Source: Iris pallida (taxonomy: Eukaryota > Streptophyta > Magnoliopsida > Asparagales > Iridaceae). From it: 64,000 nt of DNA. The position numbers and the translations under genes are program-made. Of the stretch, positions 1-10,425 are shown piece by piece; position 1 is the stretch's first letter, and each line of letters opens with the position of its first letter. The stretch covers positions 19,706,345 through 19,770,344 of the forward strand of contig JANAVB010031417.1 of NCBI GenBank assembly GCA_029216955.1, read 5' to 3'. Below the pieces are notes generated by a model that worked only from the letters and a program-made list of their open reading frames with translations, was not told the DNA's origin and ran no database searches.

Positions 1-1146
1 ATGATAATATAAACAATATAAACTAACATCTTCTCGGTAAATAATATTGATAATATAATATTAATAATATAACACCAAAATTTTCTACATGTGCTAATCT
101 CTCATTTCACTCTCTTTGAGACACTCCAAGACCTAGTTTACTTCGTGGAATAATGAAGTTGGAAAATGAAAGTCATTATTTTTTTATATTTGGGTTACAA
201 AAGAATTGAGGAGGAGGAAAATGATTTCATCCATCAAAGTAAGGATGACTTTCCCACCTTTAAGTATGCACTTTTCCTTCAAATTTTCTTGTCATTTTCA
301 AACACCGGGAGAAAAAAAATCTTAAATTTTCAAAGAAAGGAAATATCAAGGAATTGACTCCCTTTCCTTTTGTTTCCCGCGAACCAAAGGAGGCCTAATA
401 GTAGGAACTCCTGTGTTGTTCTTTCCCCACTGTCGACCCAAAAGTTTAACAACACGGCTATTTGGACCGTCCGGGCGACTGGTCCGCCCCCACGTGGCAG
501 GCGTCCATTGGCTCCCCCGTCTGAGTGGGCCCAAAGTTAGCAAGGGAGAGCCAATGGTTGTCCGTCACGAGGGCACGGACCAGCACAGGCCAGCCCCACA
601 GACGGGCAAAATGGCCATTCCGAAAGTTTAAACACGCTTCATTTTGTAACAAATCTGTGGCTTTCGTCCAAGCATTTTGTAATAGCAGGAAGTCTTTGAG
701 TGCCCCAATAGCAGGAACTCTGTTCTGAATGTGTTCTTTTTCCTATTGCTGAACCCAAAAGTTTAGGGTACCATGCTTCATCTTATTTTTTTGACAAATT
801 TAGAAGCCTTTAGATTGTTAAGTCTTTGTTTTTTAGTATATTCTTTCCCCAATGCTGACCCCAGCAGTTTAGGATAGGGTGGTGGTTGTCGTCTTTTCTC
901 CATCTATATAATCTCAGGATACCTGCCCTAATATTAGGAAGCCTTTGTAGTTATGAGTGTTTTTTTCCTTCCAATACCAATGCCAATCCCAAAAGTTTAG
1001 GATAGTCTTTCTTGTTCTTCTTGTCTTTTCTCTATCTGTGATGTTCTCTCAGCACACACCATAGTCGAGATGTACAATTTTTTTTTTTTTCTAATGTTTT
1101 GAGATTATAACTCCACCTCCAATGGGATTATTTTTTTTATCTCATA
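1..1146. other. Non-coding stretch with four degenerate copies of a dispersed motif
   Basis: No gene is visible. A motif reading roughly 'GGAACTC...TTCTTT-CC..TGCTGACCC-AAAAGTTTAGG' recurs in degenerate form near 399-450, 707-765, 828-875 and 935-1005. Between the first two copies lies a GC-rich block (about 460-610) with an imperfect inverted repeat around ATTGGCTC/GAGCCAAT. The short ORFs over this block on both strands are shadows of the GC-rich inverted repeat and match no family I know. Confidence 0.4.
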
Positions 1147-1396
1147 TTAATCGTATAATAACGTATAATAAAAATATTATTCAATTATAGTTAAATATCT
1201 CTTCTAACTCATGTTGTTAAGGTGTGATGAAATTTTCTTGTTTGTTTGAGTTTGATTCCTCTTGTTGACAAATTTAAACTTTTTTCAATAATTTTTTATA
1301 CAATTTAAAAAAAAAAAAGTAAAATGGACCGTGATATAATGACGGTTTAGACGGCTCAAAATGAGCCGTTTTGAAGTCTCATTATATAATGGAAGA
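1147..1396 (-). mobile_element. Helitron-like non-autonomous element, copy 1
   Basis: Read on the minus strand, it begins with TC just after an A (TCTTCCATTATATAATGAG) and continues into a segment shared with the elements at 31581-31845 and 49579-49851, including a 'CTTCAAAACGGCTCA' block. The 3' hairpin end near 1147 is degraded. No coding capacity. The family carries box A- and box B-like motifs (near 1209 and 1250 here), so a tRNA-derived SINE is the alternative. Confidence 0.45.
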
Positions 1397-1544
1397 TAAA
1401 TTTTTTCTCTTTTCTCTCTCATACAAATTAATATTGGGCACTACCTCATTCAATTGATCTTCTTCTTCTTTTTATCACATAGGATAGAAATGAAGAACCA
1501 TTGAAGGTAGTTTTTGTGTATGCAATTTTTATGTAGAAACTCTA

Positions 1545-1930
1545 AGCCCATCTCCAATGAAAATTTCTAAAATTGAGTTTCTATCCTACTTGGTAATTGT
1601 ACTTTAAAGAAATTTCTATCCTGCTAGAGTTTCTACATAGAAATTTCACATACAAAAAAAAAAAAAAAAAAAAAACTCCCAAATGGTTCTCTAATTCTAT
1701 TTCAGATGTCACAAATAAAATGATCAATTTAATAGTGTGGGGACAATATTAATTGCTACTGAGATGGAGAATTTCTATGAAAGCTTCTACACGTAAAAAT
1801 TCTCATAGAAATTCTTCATCATATATAATTGACACTTACGATGAAAATTGAAATAGAAACTATGGTTGAGAGAAGTTTTTTTTAAAGCAGGTTTCTACCA
1901 TAGAAGTAGGGTAGATAGAAACCAAGTGTT
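1545..1930. mobile_element. MITE of the CCATCTCCAATG family (Harbinger/Tourist-like), diverged copy
   Basis: Begins 'CCCATCTCCAATG' and runs through the same internal landmarks as the copies at 3299-4079 (TCTAAAATTGAG, TTTCTATCCTACTTGG, TTCTACAT.AGAAA). It holds a 22-bp poly(A) run near 1655. The right terminus is degraded (about 1925). Confidence 0.6.
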
Positions 1931-2303
1931 GTAAGAACCGGACCGGCGGCAGTTCCAACCAGTTTATGTCAACAAATCGGTCCGGTACCACTAAAATCGA
2001 GCCTTTTAAAGAAGTCTTAAAGAAGCCTTTCATTAAAATGCTTGCATTTTTTTTTTTTTTTTTTTGGGTACAAGCCCACGAATTGCTATCATATGATGGG
2101 TAATATTACTGTGTGATTGACACTTGTCTTTAGGATTTGATATCTGTCTGATTATCGCTACATTCTATGACAAAATCGTGAATTTGTTGCAATAATTGAT
2201 CACGCACTATCTATACCTACCAATAATTGATCATTACACTCTTTAAAACTAACTTGACCTTGTAACCCGCAATCAAGCTCTACTTTCTCAACCCTATAAT
2301 ACA
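1931..2303. other. Non-coding, nothing recognised
   Basis: AT-rich sequence with a poly(T) run near 2048-2064 and a short CCGGACCGGC-containing segment at 1938-1990 that resembles the CCGGT-rich repeats at 35.8 and 36.5 kb. No gene or complete element is evident. Confidence 0.4.
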
Positions 2304-2435
2304 CTAGTATTTGTGCACGTGCGTTGCAGTATCTCATACTACTTGATAGACGGGAGATCTTTAGCAATGGATTTCAGATCCTCGAAGCAGATGGTGTAGA
2401 TTGGATTATAACTGTCACCGTCGGTGGACATTCTT

Positions 2436-2477
<42 letters not shown>

Positions 2478-2828
2478 CTTTTGTCTGTTGTGCGTGCGTC
2501 TTTGCAAGATTTGCAAATTTAACAGGGAGAGCTTGAAAGTTGGAAAAAATTTAAATGACATTTATAGACAATGTTGGCTATCTACTTTATCTCTTGTCTA
2601 CTGGATTTTGTGCCTACTTTGTATGCATGTTTTATTAACTTTTTTATTTTTCAAGTTGCCTACTTTGCATGCATGCATGCATATCTTTATACATATTTAA
2701 TTATTTTTTTTAAATTACTCATATATCCTTATCAACTTCGATACATATTGAAGGTTAGTGAAGGATATTTTTGAAAAATGAAAAGTTTAACGACGAAGCC
2801 TAATTTTTCTATTATATAGTACAATAGA
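2304..2828 (-). mobile_element. Helitron-like non-autonomous element with 5' TC and 3' hairpin-CTAG ends
   Basis: On the minus strand the 5' end is TC preceded by A (TCTATTGTACTATATAATAG), nearly the same as the plus-strand start at 13499. The 3' end is a GC-rich palindromic stretch containing GCACGTGC followed by ACTAG. This fits Helitron ends (5'-TC, 3' hairpin plus CTRR, insertion between A and T). It contains a (CT)n tract and no helicase ORF. Confidence 0.45.
2439..2474. repeat. (CT)n microsatellite
   Basis: Uninterrupted CT dinucleotide repeat of roughly 18 units. The serine/leucine-rich ORFs drawn through it are artefacts of the repeat. Confidence 0.95.
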
Positions 2829-3298
2829 TATGGTGGGTTTCTTGCACTCTAACGAATTCCATCGTAGGCGTTGTTCGTCAGTCCGAAGAAACTGACACTT
2901 CAGAAGAAAGAAAGAAAAACCTAACCCTCTGTAAGCTTGTTGCTTTCCTGCCCCTGTTGTTTGTTTAGACAGATTTGTTCTGATTTAATAAGTGGGATGC
3001 ATGGTTCACAAACATTCAAATTCTCTCTTTTTTTTCTTGTACTGGTAATGGGGCCGATAGGTTGGGGGAGTTGCTGCACACATTCCTTATGCGGAACTAA
3101 CTTCTGATGAGCAAGTTTACTTCAGTACTCCTAAAATAGTTCTCGCCGGGACTTTTGACAATACTTTTTCCATATGGGCTGCTGCGATTAAGACATGCAT
3201 TATGTGAGCGAAAATTAGTGTTCCTGCTGGTGTAGAAATTTTGTGCAGTAGGTGTTTCATTGGAGTACACTTGACTTGCTTTTTGTTATATGCACTAA
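2829..3298 (+). other. Possible decayed gene 5' end, not identifiable
   Basis: The stretch at 2870-2935 looks like a plant 5' UTR (AAACCTAACCCTCT) followed directly by a GTAAGC donor-like site, and 3040-3200 has short GC-richer pieces. No start codon, open frame or recognisable family follows. It could be the relic of a gene, but no product is supported. Confidence 0.2.
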
Positions 3299-3687
3299 GA
3301 CCATCTCCAATGGGGGTTTCTATCTTCCCTATTTCTATGGAAGAAGTCAATTTTAGAAAAAAATTCTCCCAATGGTAGTTTCTATCACCATTTATATCCT
3401 AGGTGGCAATGATGTAGGATGGAAACTTTCTAGAAGAGTTTCTACATGTAGAAACTCTCATAGAAATTTTTCTATCTCTCATGATAATTATTGTTGGGCC
3501 CCACACCATTAAAGTAGTCCTTTTACTACGTGACACATAGGATAGAAATGGAGAACCATTGGAGAGCATTTTTTGTATATGTACAATTTCTATATAGAAA
3601 CTCTTCCAACTAGGATAGAAATCTCCTTAAAGTACAATGCCAAGTAGGATAAGAACTCAATTTTAGAAATCACCATTGGAGATGGTC
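3299..3687 (+). mobile_element. MITE of the CCATCTCCAATG family, left arm of a palindromic pair
   Basis: Starts GACCATCTCCAATGG and ends CCATTGGAGATGGTC. It is flanked by TAA on the left (3296-3298) and TTA on the right (3688-3690), matching the TWA target duplication of PIF/Harbinger-type (Tourist) MITEs. It is the reverse complement, over nearly its full length, of the neighbouring copy at 3691-4079. Confidence 0.8.
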
Positions 3688-3690
3688 TTA

Positions 3691-4079
3691 GACCATCTCC
3701 AATGGTGATTTCTAAAATTGAGTTCTTATCCTACTTGGCATTGTACTTTTAAGGAGATTTCTATCCTAGTTGGAAGAGTTTCTACATAAAAATTGTAAAC
3801 ATACAAAAATACTCTCCAATGGTTCTCAATTTCTATCCTAAGTGTCACATAGTAAAATGACCAATTTAATGGTGTGGGGCCCAATAATAATTGTCATGAG
3901 AGATAGGAGAATTTCTATGAGAGTTTCTACATGTAGCAACACTCCTAGAAAGTTTCCATCCTACATCATTGCCATCTAGGATAGAAATGGTAATAGAAAT
4001 CACCATTGGAAGAAGTTTTTTCTAAAATAGATTTCTTCCATAGAAATAGGGAAGATAGAAACCCCCATTGGAGATGGTC
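3691..4079 (-). mobile_element. MITE of the CCATCTCCAATG family, right arm of a palindromic pair
   Basis: Same element as 3299-3687 in the opposite orientation, separated by only the 3-bp TTA and flanked on the right by TAA (4080-4082). Together the two make a palindrome of about 781 bp. Confidence 0.8.
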
Positions 4080-4143
4080 TAAGTAATGTGCACGTGTATA
4101 AAAAAATTTGTTTAAAAATATAAATTTGAACTTTATATATATA

Positions 4144-4178
4144 CTAGTGGATAACCCGTGCCATAATGGTACGGACAC
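4144..4178 (-). mobile_element. Helitron-like 3' terminus at the downstream border of the PPR fragment
   Basis: Read on the minus strand, a CCGTACC...GGCACGG hairpin is followed after a few bases by CACTAG and then T. This is the classical Helitron 3' end (hairpin, then CTAG, inserted before T). PPR-coding sequence stops right beside it, so the element may have captured the PPR piece or cut the gene. I could not find the matching 5' TC end. Confidence 0.4.
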
Positions 4179-4708
4179 GAACCCGGCCTTCTCGACGTAG
4201 GCGTGCAGGCACCGGGCCAGCGCCAAGGAGTTCTGGACGGAGACACGGCCTCCGAACCCGACCTTCTCGACGTAGGCGTGCAGGCACCGGGCTAGCGCCA
4301 GGGACCCGAGCCCGGCGGAGGCGGACACGGCAAAGACCACGGTGGCGGCGTTCAGGGCAGCGTGGAGCCTCATGGAGGCGAAGACGCACGCGGCCGTCGC
4401 GGGACGTCCGAGGACGACGAGGCCTGAGACGACGGCGGTCCAGGAGACGACGTCCCTGTGCGGCATTCCGTCGAACACTCGCAGGGCGTGATCGACGGAG
4501 CCACGTCGGGAGTAGGCGTTGAGCAGGACGGTATGCGTGAAGGGGTCGGGCCGGAATCCGAGGAGGAGGGCGTGTGCGTGGAGCGACCTGGTGGCGACGG
4601 CGGCGGTGGTGTTGAGTAAGGAAGAGAAGGTGTGGGAGTCGGGAGGGACGCGACGGTGGAGCATTTGAGAGTAGATGGAGAGTGGGTCGACGGAGATGGC
4701 GATGGCGG
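4179..4708 (-). pseudogene. PPR protein gene relic, part 2 (PLS-type PPR motifs)
   Basis: The minus frame encodes PPR motifs of the plant PLS/E type: DPLSIYSQML..VPPDSHTF, then FTHTVLLNAYSRRG..HALRVFDGMPHRDVVSW and TAVVSGL. Family members are organellar RNA-binding proteins acting in RNA editing, splicing or stability. Upstream the frame stops at LTR A (4709) and resumes at 13149-13388. If one 5-bp target copy is discounted, the two halves join in the same reading frame. Near the 3' end a 75-bp unit (25 codons, LALARCLHAYVEK) is repeated in tandem (4179 and 4254). Coding then stops at a Helitron-like terminus, well before a normal PPR C-terminus. With an 8.4-kb insertion and no downstream motifs, this is a pseudogene. 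Confidence 0.8.
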
Positions 4709-5244
4709 TGTCACGACCCGCTACCCAAATTGTTGGGCCGGGTCGAGTCATGTCCAGCCTACGCTTGAGATAAAGCACAGTAAGCTGTTCTAGAGATAAC
4801 AAGATATGACTAAATGTGCTAACAGTTCTATAAATGAAGAAGAGTCATAAATGCTCCAAACACAAAAGTCATCTCATATAATAATAAGTCCAAGTACAAG
4901 TCTAAAATGTAAAAACTGGATACAGGTCCAGTTACAAAATACATAGTCTAATACATGACTACTCTCAAAAGTCTAAAGCAAATAGACAACTAGACGAGAT
5001 TCCCCACAGGTACATCCTCGTAAGGTAAAGCCTGGTCCTCGGCAGTAACTCCATAATACGAATCACAGAGCAACTCCTCCTCAGTAAGTATACCTACAAC
5101 GTTATCCTGTCTGGACGGGAGCAAGTACTGTTTCTAGCAAACTAATATATACGAAACATGAAATGAACATGAATGTAATAAACTGGAATCATGGCACATC
5201 ATAATCTATCATGGCAAGGACACATATGTCATAGAGACAGATGC

Positions 5245-8193
5245 TGTAAAACCCGTAATTTTTAATTAATTAATTCAGTGTACTTTTATTTATTATAATT
5301 AGATTAAAATTATTATTTCTGGAATTTTTGTGTTTGGTCAAACCCGTAAAAAAATTTCGGTTAATTTATTTGAATAATTTTAATAGTTAAATTATTATTA
5401 TAATCATTATTAATTGTTAATTTAGGAAAATAGTATTTTTAGAAAAATTAATAATTCATGGAAATTTATTTTGGTCTGACCCGTCCCGAACCTGTCCTGA
5501 ACCCATTTCGAATTATTTTCGAAACCGAACCTAATTCCGGTTTTCGAAACCATTCTTAAGTATTATAGGATATATTCATATATTATATTTTTTAAAACAA
5601 AAGAATTCTTTTCATTTAAATCTCTTCATACCCTTTCTTTCTCTTTTACATTTCATTCATTCAGCAGAGGAAAGGAAACTTTTCCTCTGCCAAACGTGCG
5701 CGAGCAAGCCGACTTCCTCGGCTTCCACCACCGGCCACCCCGACTCCTCCTTTCCTCATCCGAAACCCCCGATCTCTCCCTATTTAAACCCCATCTCCTC
5801 TTTTCTCTCCCCACACTCCACTCTTCATCACAAAACCACTCCCCAAAACCCACTTCCCAGCCCTAGCCGTCCGACCTAGCGTGCCCTTCCGGCGACCCAT
5901 CCGCCTGAGCCGCGCCCCGCTGCCCGCCGACCCTCGGCGAACCAGGCCGACCGTCGATCCCGGCCGATTCCCCGAGCGGCCCTCCGCCCGAGACCAGCGG
6001 CTTCCCGCCGCCGTGGTGCCCGCGCCCCGAGCCATCCCGCCGGTCGACCCCTCGCGGCAGCCTTCCGCTGTTGTTGTTTCTGTCCGCAGCACTTTGCGGG
6101 TTCCGATCCACTCCCCGTGGTCGCGTTCGGGCTATTCCAGCGCTGTCTGCGTGTTCTGGATTCGCGGGTTTTTCGTTTTCTCCTCTTTTTTCACCTGAGA
6201 GCTCTAACCGAGCAACCCAAGGTATATTTCCGTTGTCCTCGTTTCTGTTCTGTAGTCTATGATGATTTAGGTCCCCGATCCCGCAATGGGAATCGGTTAG
6301 AATTATTATGATTTTGGTTTCAGATTGTCCGAAATCCTTTCGGAAACGTTTTGTGAGTTTCTCGGAATATTTCTATGATTTGGTTTTCCTAATTCCATTT
6401 CGGAAATGGATTCTGTGGCTTTAGTTTTGAGTTGGTTTTGAGTTGGAATGGTTCTGTGGATTTTCCGAGTTAATTTCGGGTTTTTCGAATTTTCTTCGGA
6501 AACGTTTTGTGAATTGGATTTTTATATTTTGTGGATGAAATAAATTTTAGTGGTTATTCCTTGGTTTGAATAAATATTTTGGTGTTGTTGGCGCATTTTC
6601 CCAGTATTGGGTTGTCCCAAATATAGAGGAGATGCTGCCCAATTTCTTTTTCTTAAAAAGTTTTTAAAAATATTATTTCCAAAATCGGCTTTTGCAAAGA
6701 CATATTATTTTGGTTTATGAATACCCTTCGGGCGACGACCGTACCGGTCCATGGGCCTTAGCTAAATGCAAACGAAACCGGGAGTTCCGGACGTTGATGC
6801 ATTAGCTATTTTATGACAATTGGACCAAGTCTGAGACTCGTATTATATTTTAATTTAATTTAATTTATTAATCTTATTTTGTAATTAAATTGTAGGATAA
6901 ATTTTAGAACTAACCAATGTTTCTTCTTATTTCAATTCGTGAAAATGGTCTGTAAGGACATAACCTCAGCTTTTATTTAATATCTGTGGTTTTGTAATAT
7001 TGTAAATTTTTATTTTATTTCTGGTTGGTTGATTGACGTAAAACGTAAAATGATAAAATTTAAATATCATTTTCTCACAATAAAATAATTAGGAAATTAC
7101 AAGTTTATTGCAAATTCACGTTTTCTCATTTAAAGAAAAATATTAATTTTATATATAATACAAAATACAAAGTTTTACCAAGTAAATCAATAACTACGAG
7201 TTTTTCCAAATACAAAGTTAAAATTGACTTTTCTTCGTAAGATAGTAACTCACCTCGATAAGCGCGCTCTAAGTAGAGTTATAAATAGCCTAAAATTTGA
7301 CTAGGACAAATACTAGAGATTGTAACTAGCACACCTAGATATGGATTGAATATTGGCGCTAAGTCAGGAATTCTCAATTGTAGGGTTTCGAGGACTGTAC
7401 TAGCATCATCCCGGAACCAACATCGAATCCAGTCGTAATCAAGGCAAGTACAATTTGTGTTAGTTTACCAATTATTTAGTAATCGTTTTATTGTAAATTT
7501 AAACCACGATGCAACACGGAACTCTCTCTGAGAGCATTGACTGATTGACTGTTGGGTACTGGGGGAGTAGTGTAATGAGTATGACCACATCCAAAGTAGT
7601 ATACTGACTGTGTTAGCTTACTCCTCATACACACGGGGATAAGCCTTATCGTATCAATAGGATACAAGTGTACAACACAATCCGGTCATATTCATTGCCT
7701 ATTCACATCACAATATTTTAACTGCTGGAGAACTATTTATTTTAAATTGTTTAAAAGTGCATAACTCTATTATTATTTCAATTGTTGGATTATCATGAAT
7801 TGTACTTTGCTCCCTCCTGACTGGAGACAACATTTTTAGGTTCTTTTGATGATGCAGAGCTACTGATTAGTAGTTATTACGACCCTGAGCTCTACCCTGT
7901 TGTGCTTCCAGCATTCCACGTGGACGATGTTGATCTTGGGGCTGATGAGCCTAATCTCTAGAGGATGTTTTATCTTTTTGTTAAATAAAAGACAGTTTAT
8001 TCAGTTTTTATTTCAGTTGTATTTTTTGTTGGACAAAGTTTATTTTAAATATTCGAAATTCAGATGTTGTGACAAAATAGATTGTGTTGTTGTGATTACC
8101 TGCATTTGGATACAGCTTACTGCCGCCGTCTCACAACGGTGCAGGCTGGGCATGATCCGATTCGACCTAACAAATTGGGACCGGGTCGTGACA
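5245..8193 (+). mobile_element. LTR B: 2.95-kb plus-strand solo LTR nested in LTR A
   Basis: Begins TGTAAAACCCG and ends CGGGTCGTGACA, with a perfect 5-bp target duplication GATGC at 5240-5244 and 8194-8198. A TATA-like CTATTTAAACC at about 5779 precedes a GC-rich leader (5690-6200), as in large Tekay-type Gypsy LTRs. The short proline/arginine-rich ORFs there are not genes. No internal retroviral-type domains are present, so this is a solo LTR left by LTR-LTR recombination. It cuts the 3' part of LTR A. Confidence 0.85.
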
Positions 8194-9562
8194 GATGCAT
8201 ATGTAATGTTTAAAACTGTAACAGGTACGTGGTCGTCAATAGGTGTAAAATGTACTATGGTACAAGTATATAAAATGTACTTCCGTACAAGTAAAATAAG
8301 CGATAGATGTACATACGTACAAATACAGTTGGTGCGCCTACGACAAGGTATATATAAAATGTCAACCTTGCTCGGTACGTACGTACGAGTAAGGGGGCAT
8401 GATCACGTACGCTACTAACAGTTTTCCCATAACCCAGATTCTAATCATGTGAGAGATATATAAATATTGTTCTAAGCATGGTAGTGACTGAAAGTACAAC
8501 ATGTGAAGATTTAACTTGCAACCCCAAGGATCAACAATTAACATGGTTGGATTCGCAGTTCATTGTTGTAACAGTATGTAAAGTTTGTAGAAAGTACTTG
8601 CCTTTAGCAAAGCAAAGCAGCAATAAAAATGCTATAGATGCCTGGTAACTCGTCACTGAAGAAATAAATACATAAACTTAGTTTTTACACTAAGTTAAAC
8701 ACTAAAACACTAGTGGTGCAACGCGATTTTCTAACTGGACACCTAGCCAAATGGTGACTTTAGCATAGAAGACCAATGTGGGATGACACAAATACTCAAA
8801 CTAACTTTCTAGGACCTTTACACTAATGCGGGGTGAGGTCCAATAAGTCTATAACTCAACACAACACAAAACACTGAAAGTCGTAATTATTCAATAATTA
8901 AATCAACTGTACACTATGTTCCAACAATTTTTGAAATAGACAAAAAGCCCAATTTTGCATAAAATAAAGTACCAAAATGATCCTTGTCAATTATAAAAAT
9001 TTATACTAATTTTTCTGGGATTTATAAACCCTCATAAATATTTATTAAAAATCAGCAAACATAAATATACTGAAAATGAGTTCTGTTTTTCTATTTTTAT
9101 AAAATACCAACATCACTTAATAAATGCTGAAAAAATTATAATAAATTGTCTAAATTAACAGAGTATTCAAATATAATTTTTTCCAGATTTCTACAGCACT
9201 TAAAACATATAAAAAATTCAAAAACAGCAAGCAACAGTTTCTGGAAAATAATTAATTAATTATTTACTATTTTTGTCCATATATTCGAATTGAACCGAAG
9301 TCCAGATACAGGACCCAGAGCCATGAATCAAGTCCAATATGACTTGTACAGACTCTGAATGTATTAGACACAATTGGGCCTAAAAATCCATGCTAGGTTT
9401 GGACATCAATTGGTCATAACAATTAAAAATACAGAAATTAAAATAATAATAATATATTTTTAAAGTGGTAAAAATATACTAGTCACAAAATATATATAAT
9501 AAAATAATCTTGTAAAATTTTACATAACAATATTTTGTACAAGGTATAATAAACATATAACT

Positions 9563-9566
<4 letters not shown>

Positions 9567-9660
<94 letters not shown>

Positions 9661-9736
9661 CTCAATATAAAACATATATATATATATATACATATACAAA
9701 TATTGTATACATACATATATAACAGTATATATATAT

Positions 9737-9801
<65 letters not shown>
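9567..9801. repeat. (AT)n microsatellites within LTR A
   Basis: Two long AT dinucleotide tracts (about 9567-9653 and 9742-9801), separated by a short interrupted AT-rich piece. Confidence 0.95.
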
Positions 9802-9804
<3 letters not shown>

Positions 9805-10425
9805 AAAGAAAACAAAAAAGAAAACAAAAACAGAAAGGGGGGCGGGTTTCGAACTCGGCCCAGGGGGTCGGGTTCTTGGGCTCGGTCGGGCTGGCCAGGG
9901 GGTCAGTCTGAGCTGTGTGTTAGGGGTTAGGGCTTGGGTTAGATTTATTTAGGTTTTTAGGTTATGGGTTTTAAACCCGATAAAACAAATCCAAACCCGT
10001 TATTTAGTTCGAATTTTATTCTCGTATCCTCGTGTCCTGACAATTAGGGACACGAGTCTTGTATCAGTGCCAAGCACGACACGCACGAGTCCTAAAATGC
10101 GTGTCCGAGCACGGGGTTGGGGTTGTCGTGTCCGGACGAACCACGTGTGTGAGTTCGAGACACGTACGACACAGTTTCTTGAGTGTTACTCACGTGTCCG
10201 ACGAACTGGGGGGTTGTCGAGCGTGCTGACGGCGGCTAGGGGCGTCGTGGCGGTGGCGCTGGGTCCAGCTCGGCGTGGCGCGTCGAGTGGTGGTGGTTGG
10301 GGGCGGTGCAGACTGCTGTGGAGGTGGCGCTGTGGGTCGCCGAAGCTAGGGTTAGGGTTAGGGTTTTCGTCGGGGAAGAAAGGGTCGGGGTGGTCGTAGT
10401 GGCGAGCTAGAGTTAGGGTTTGGTC

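Noticed and set aside
4166..4522. Arg-rich 118-residue plus-strand ORF over the PPR relic
   Set aside because: It is the antisense shadow of GC-rich PPR coding sequence; the minus frame has the recognisable motifs.
5653..6311. Several Pro/Arg/Gly-rich ORFs on both strands
   Set aside because: They lie in the GC-rich leader of LTR B and have no domains; overlapping frames on both strands indicate composition, not coding.
7900..8418. 172-residue plus-strand ORF
   Set aside because: It crosses the 3' end of LTR B (8193) into LTR A, so it cannot be one gene; no domain is recognised.
9561..9827. Ile-Tyr repeat ORFs here and at 15.0-15.8, 13.7 and 41.7 kb
   Set aside because: Translations of (AT)n microsatellites.
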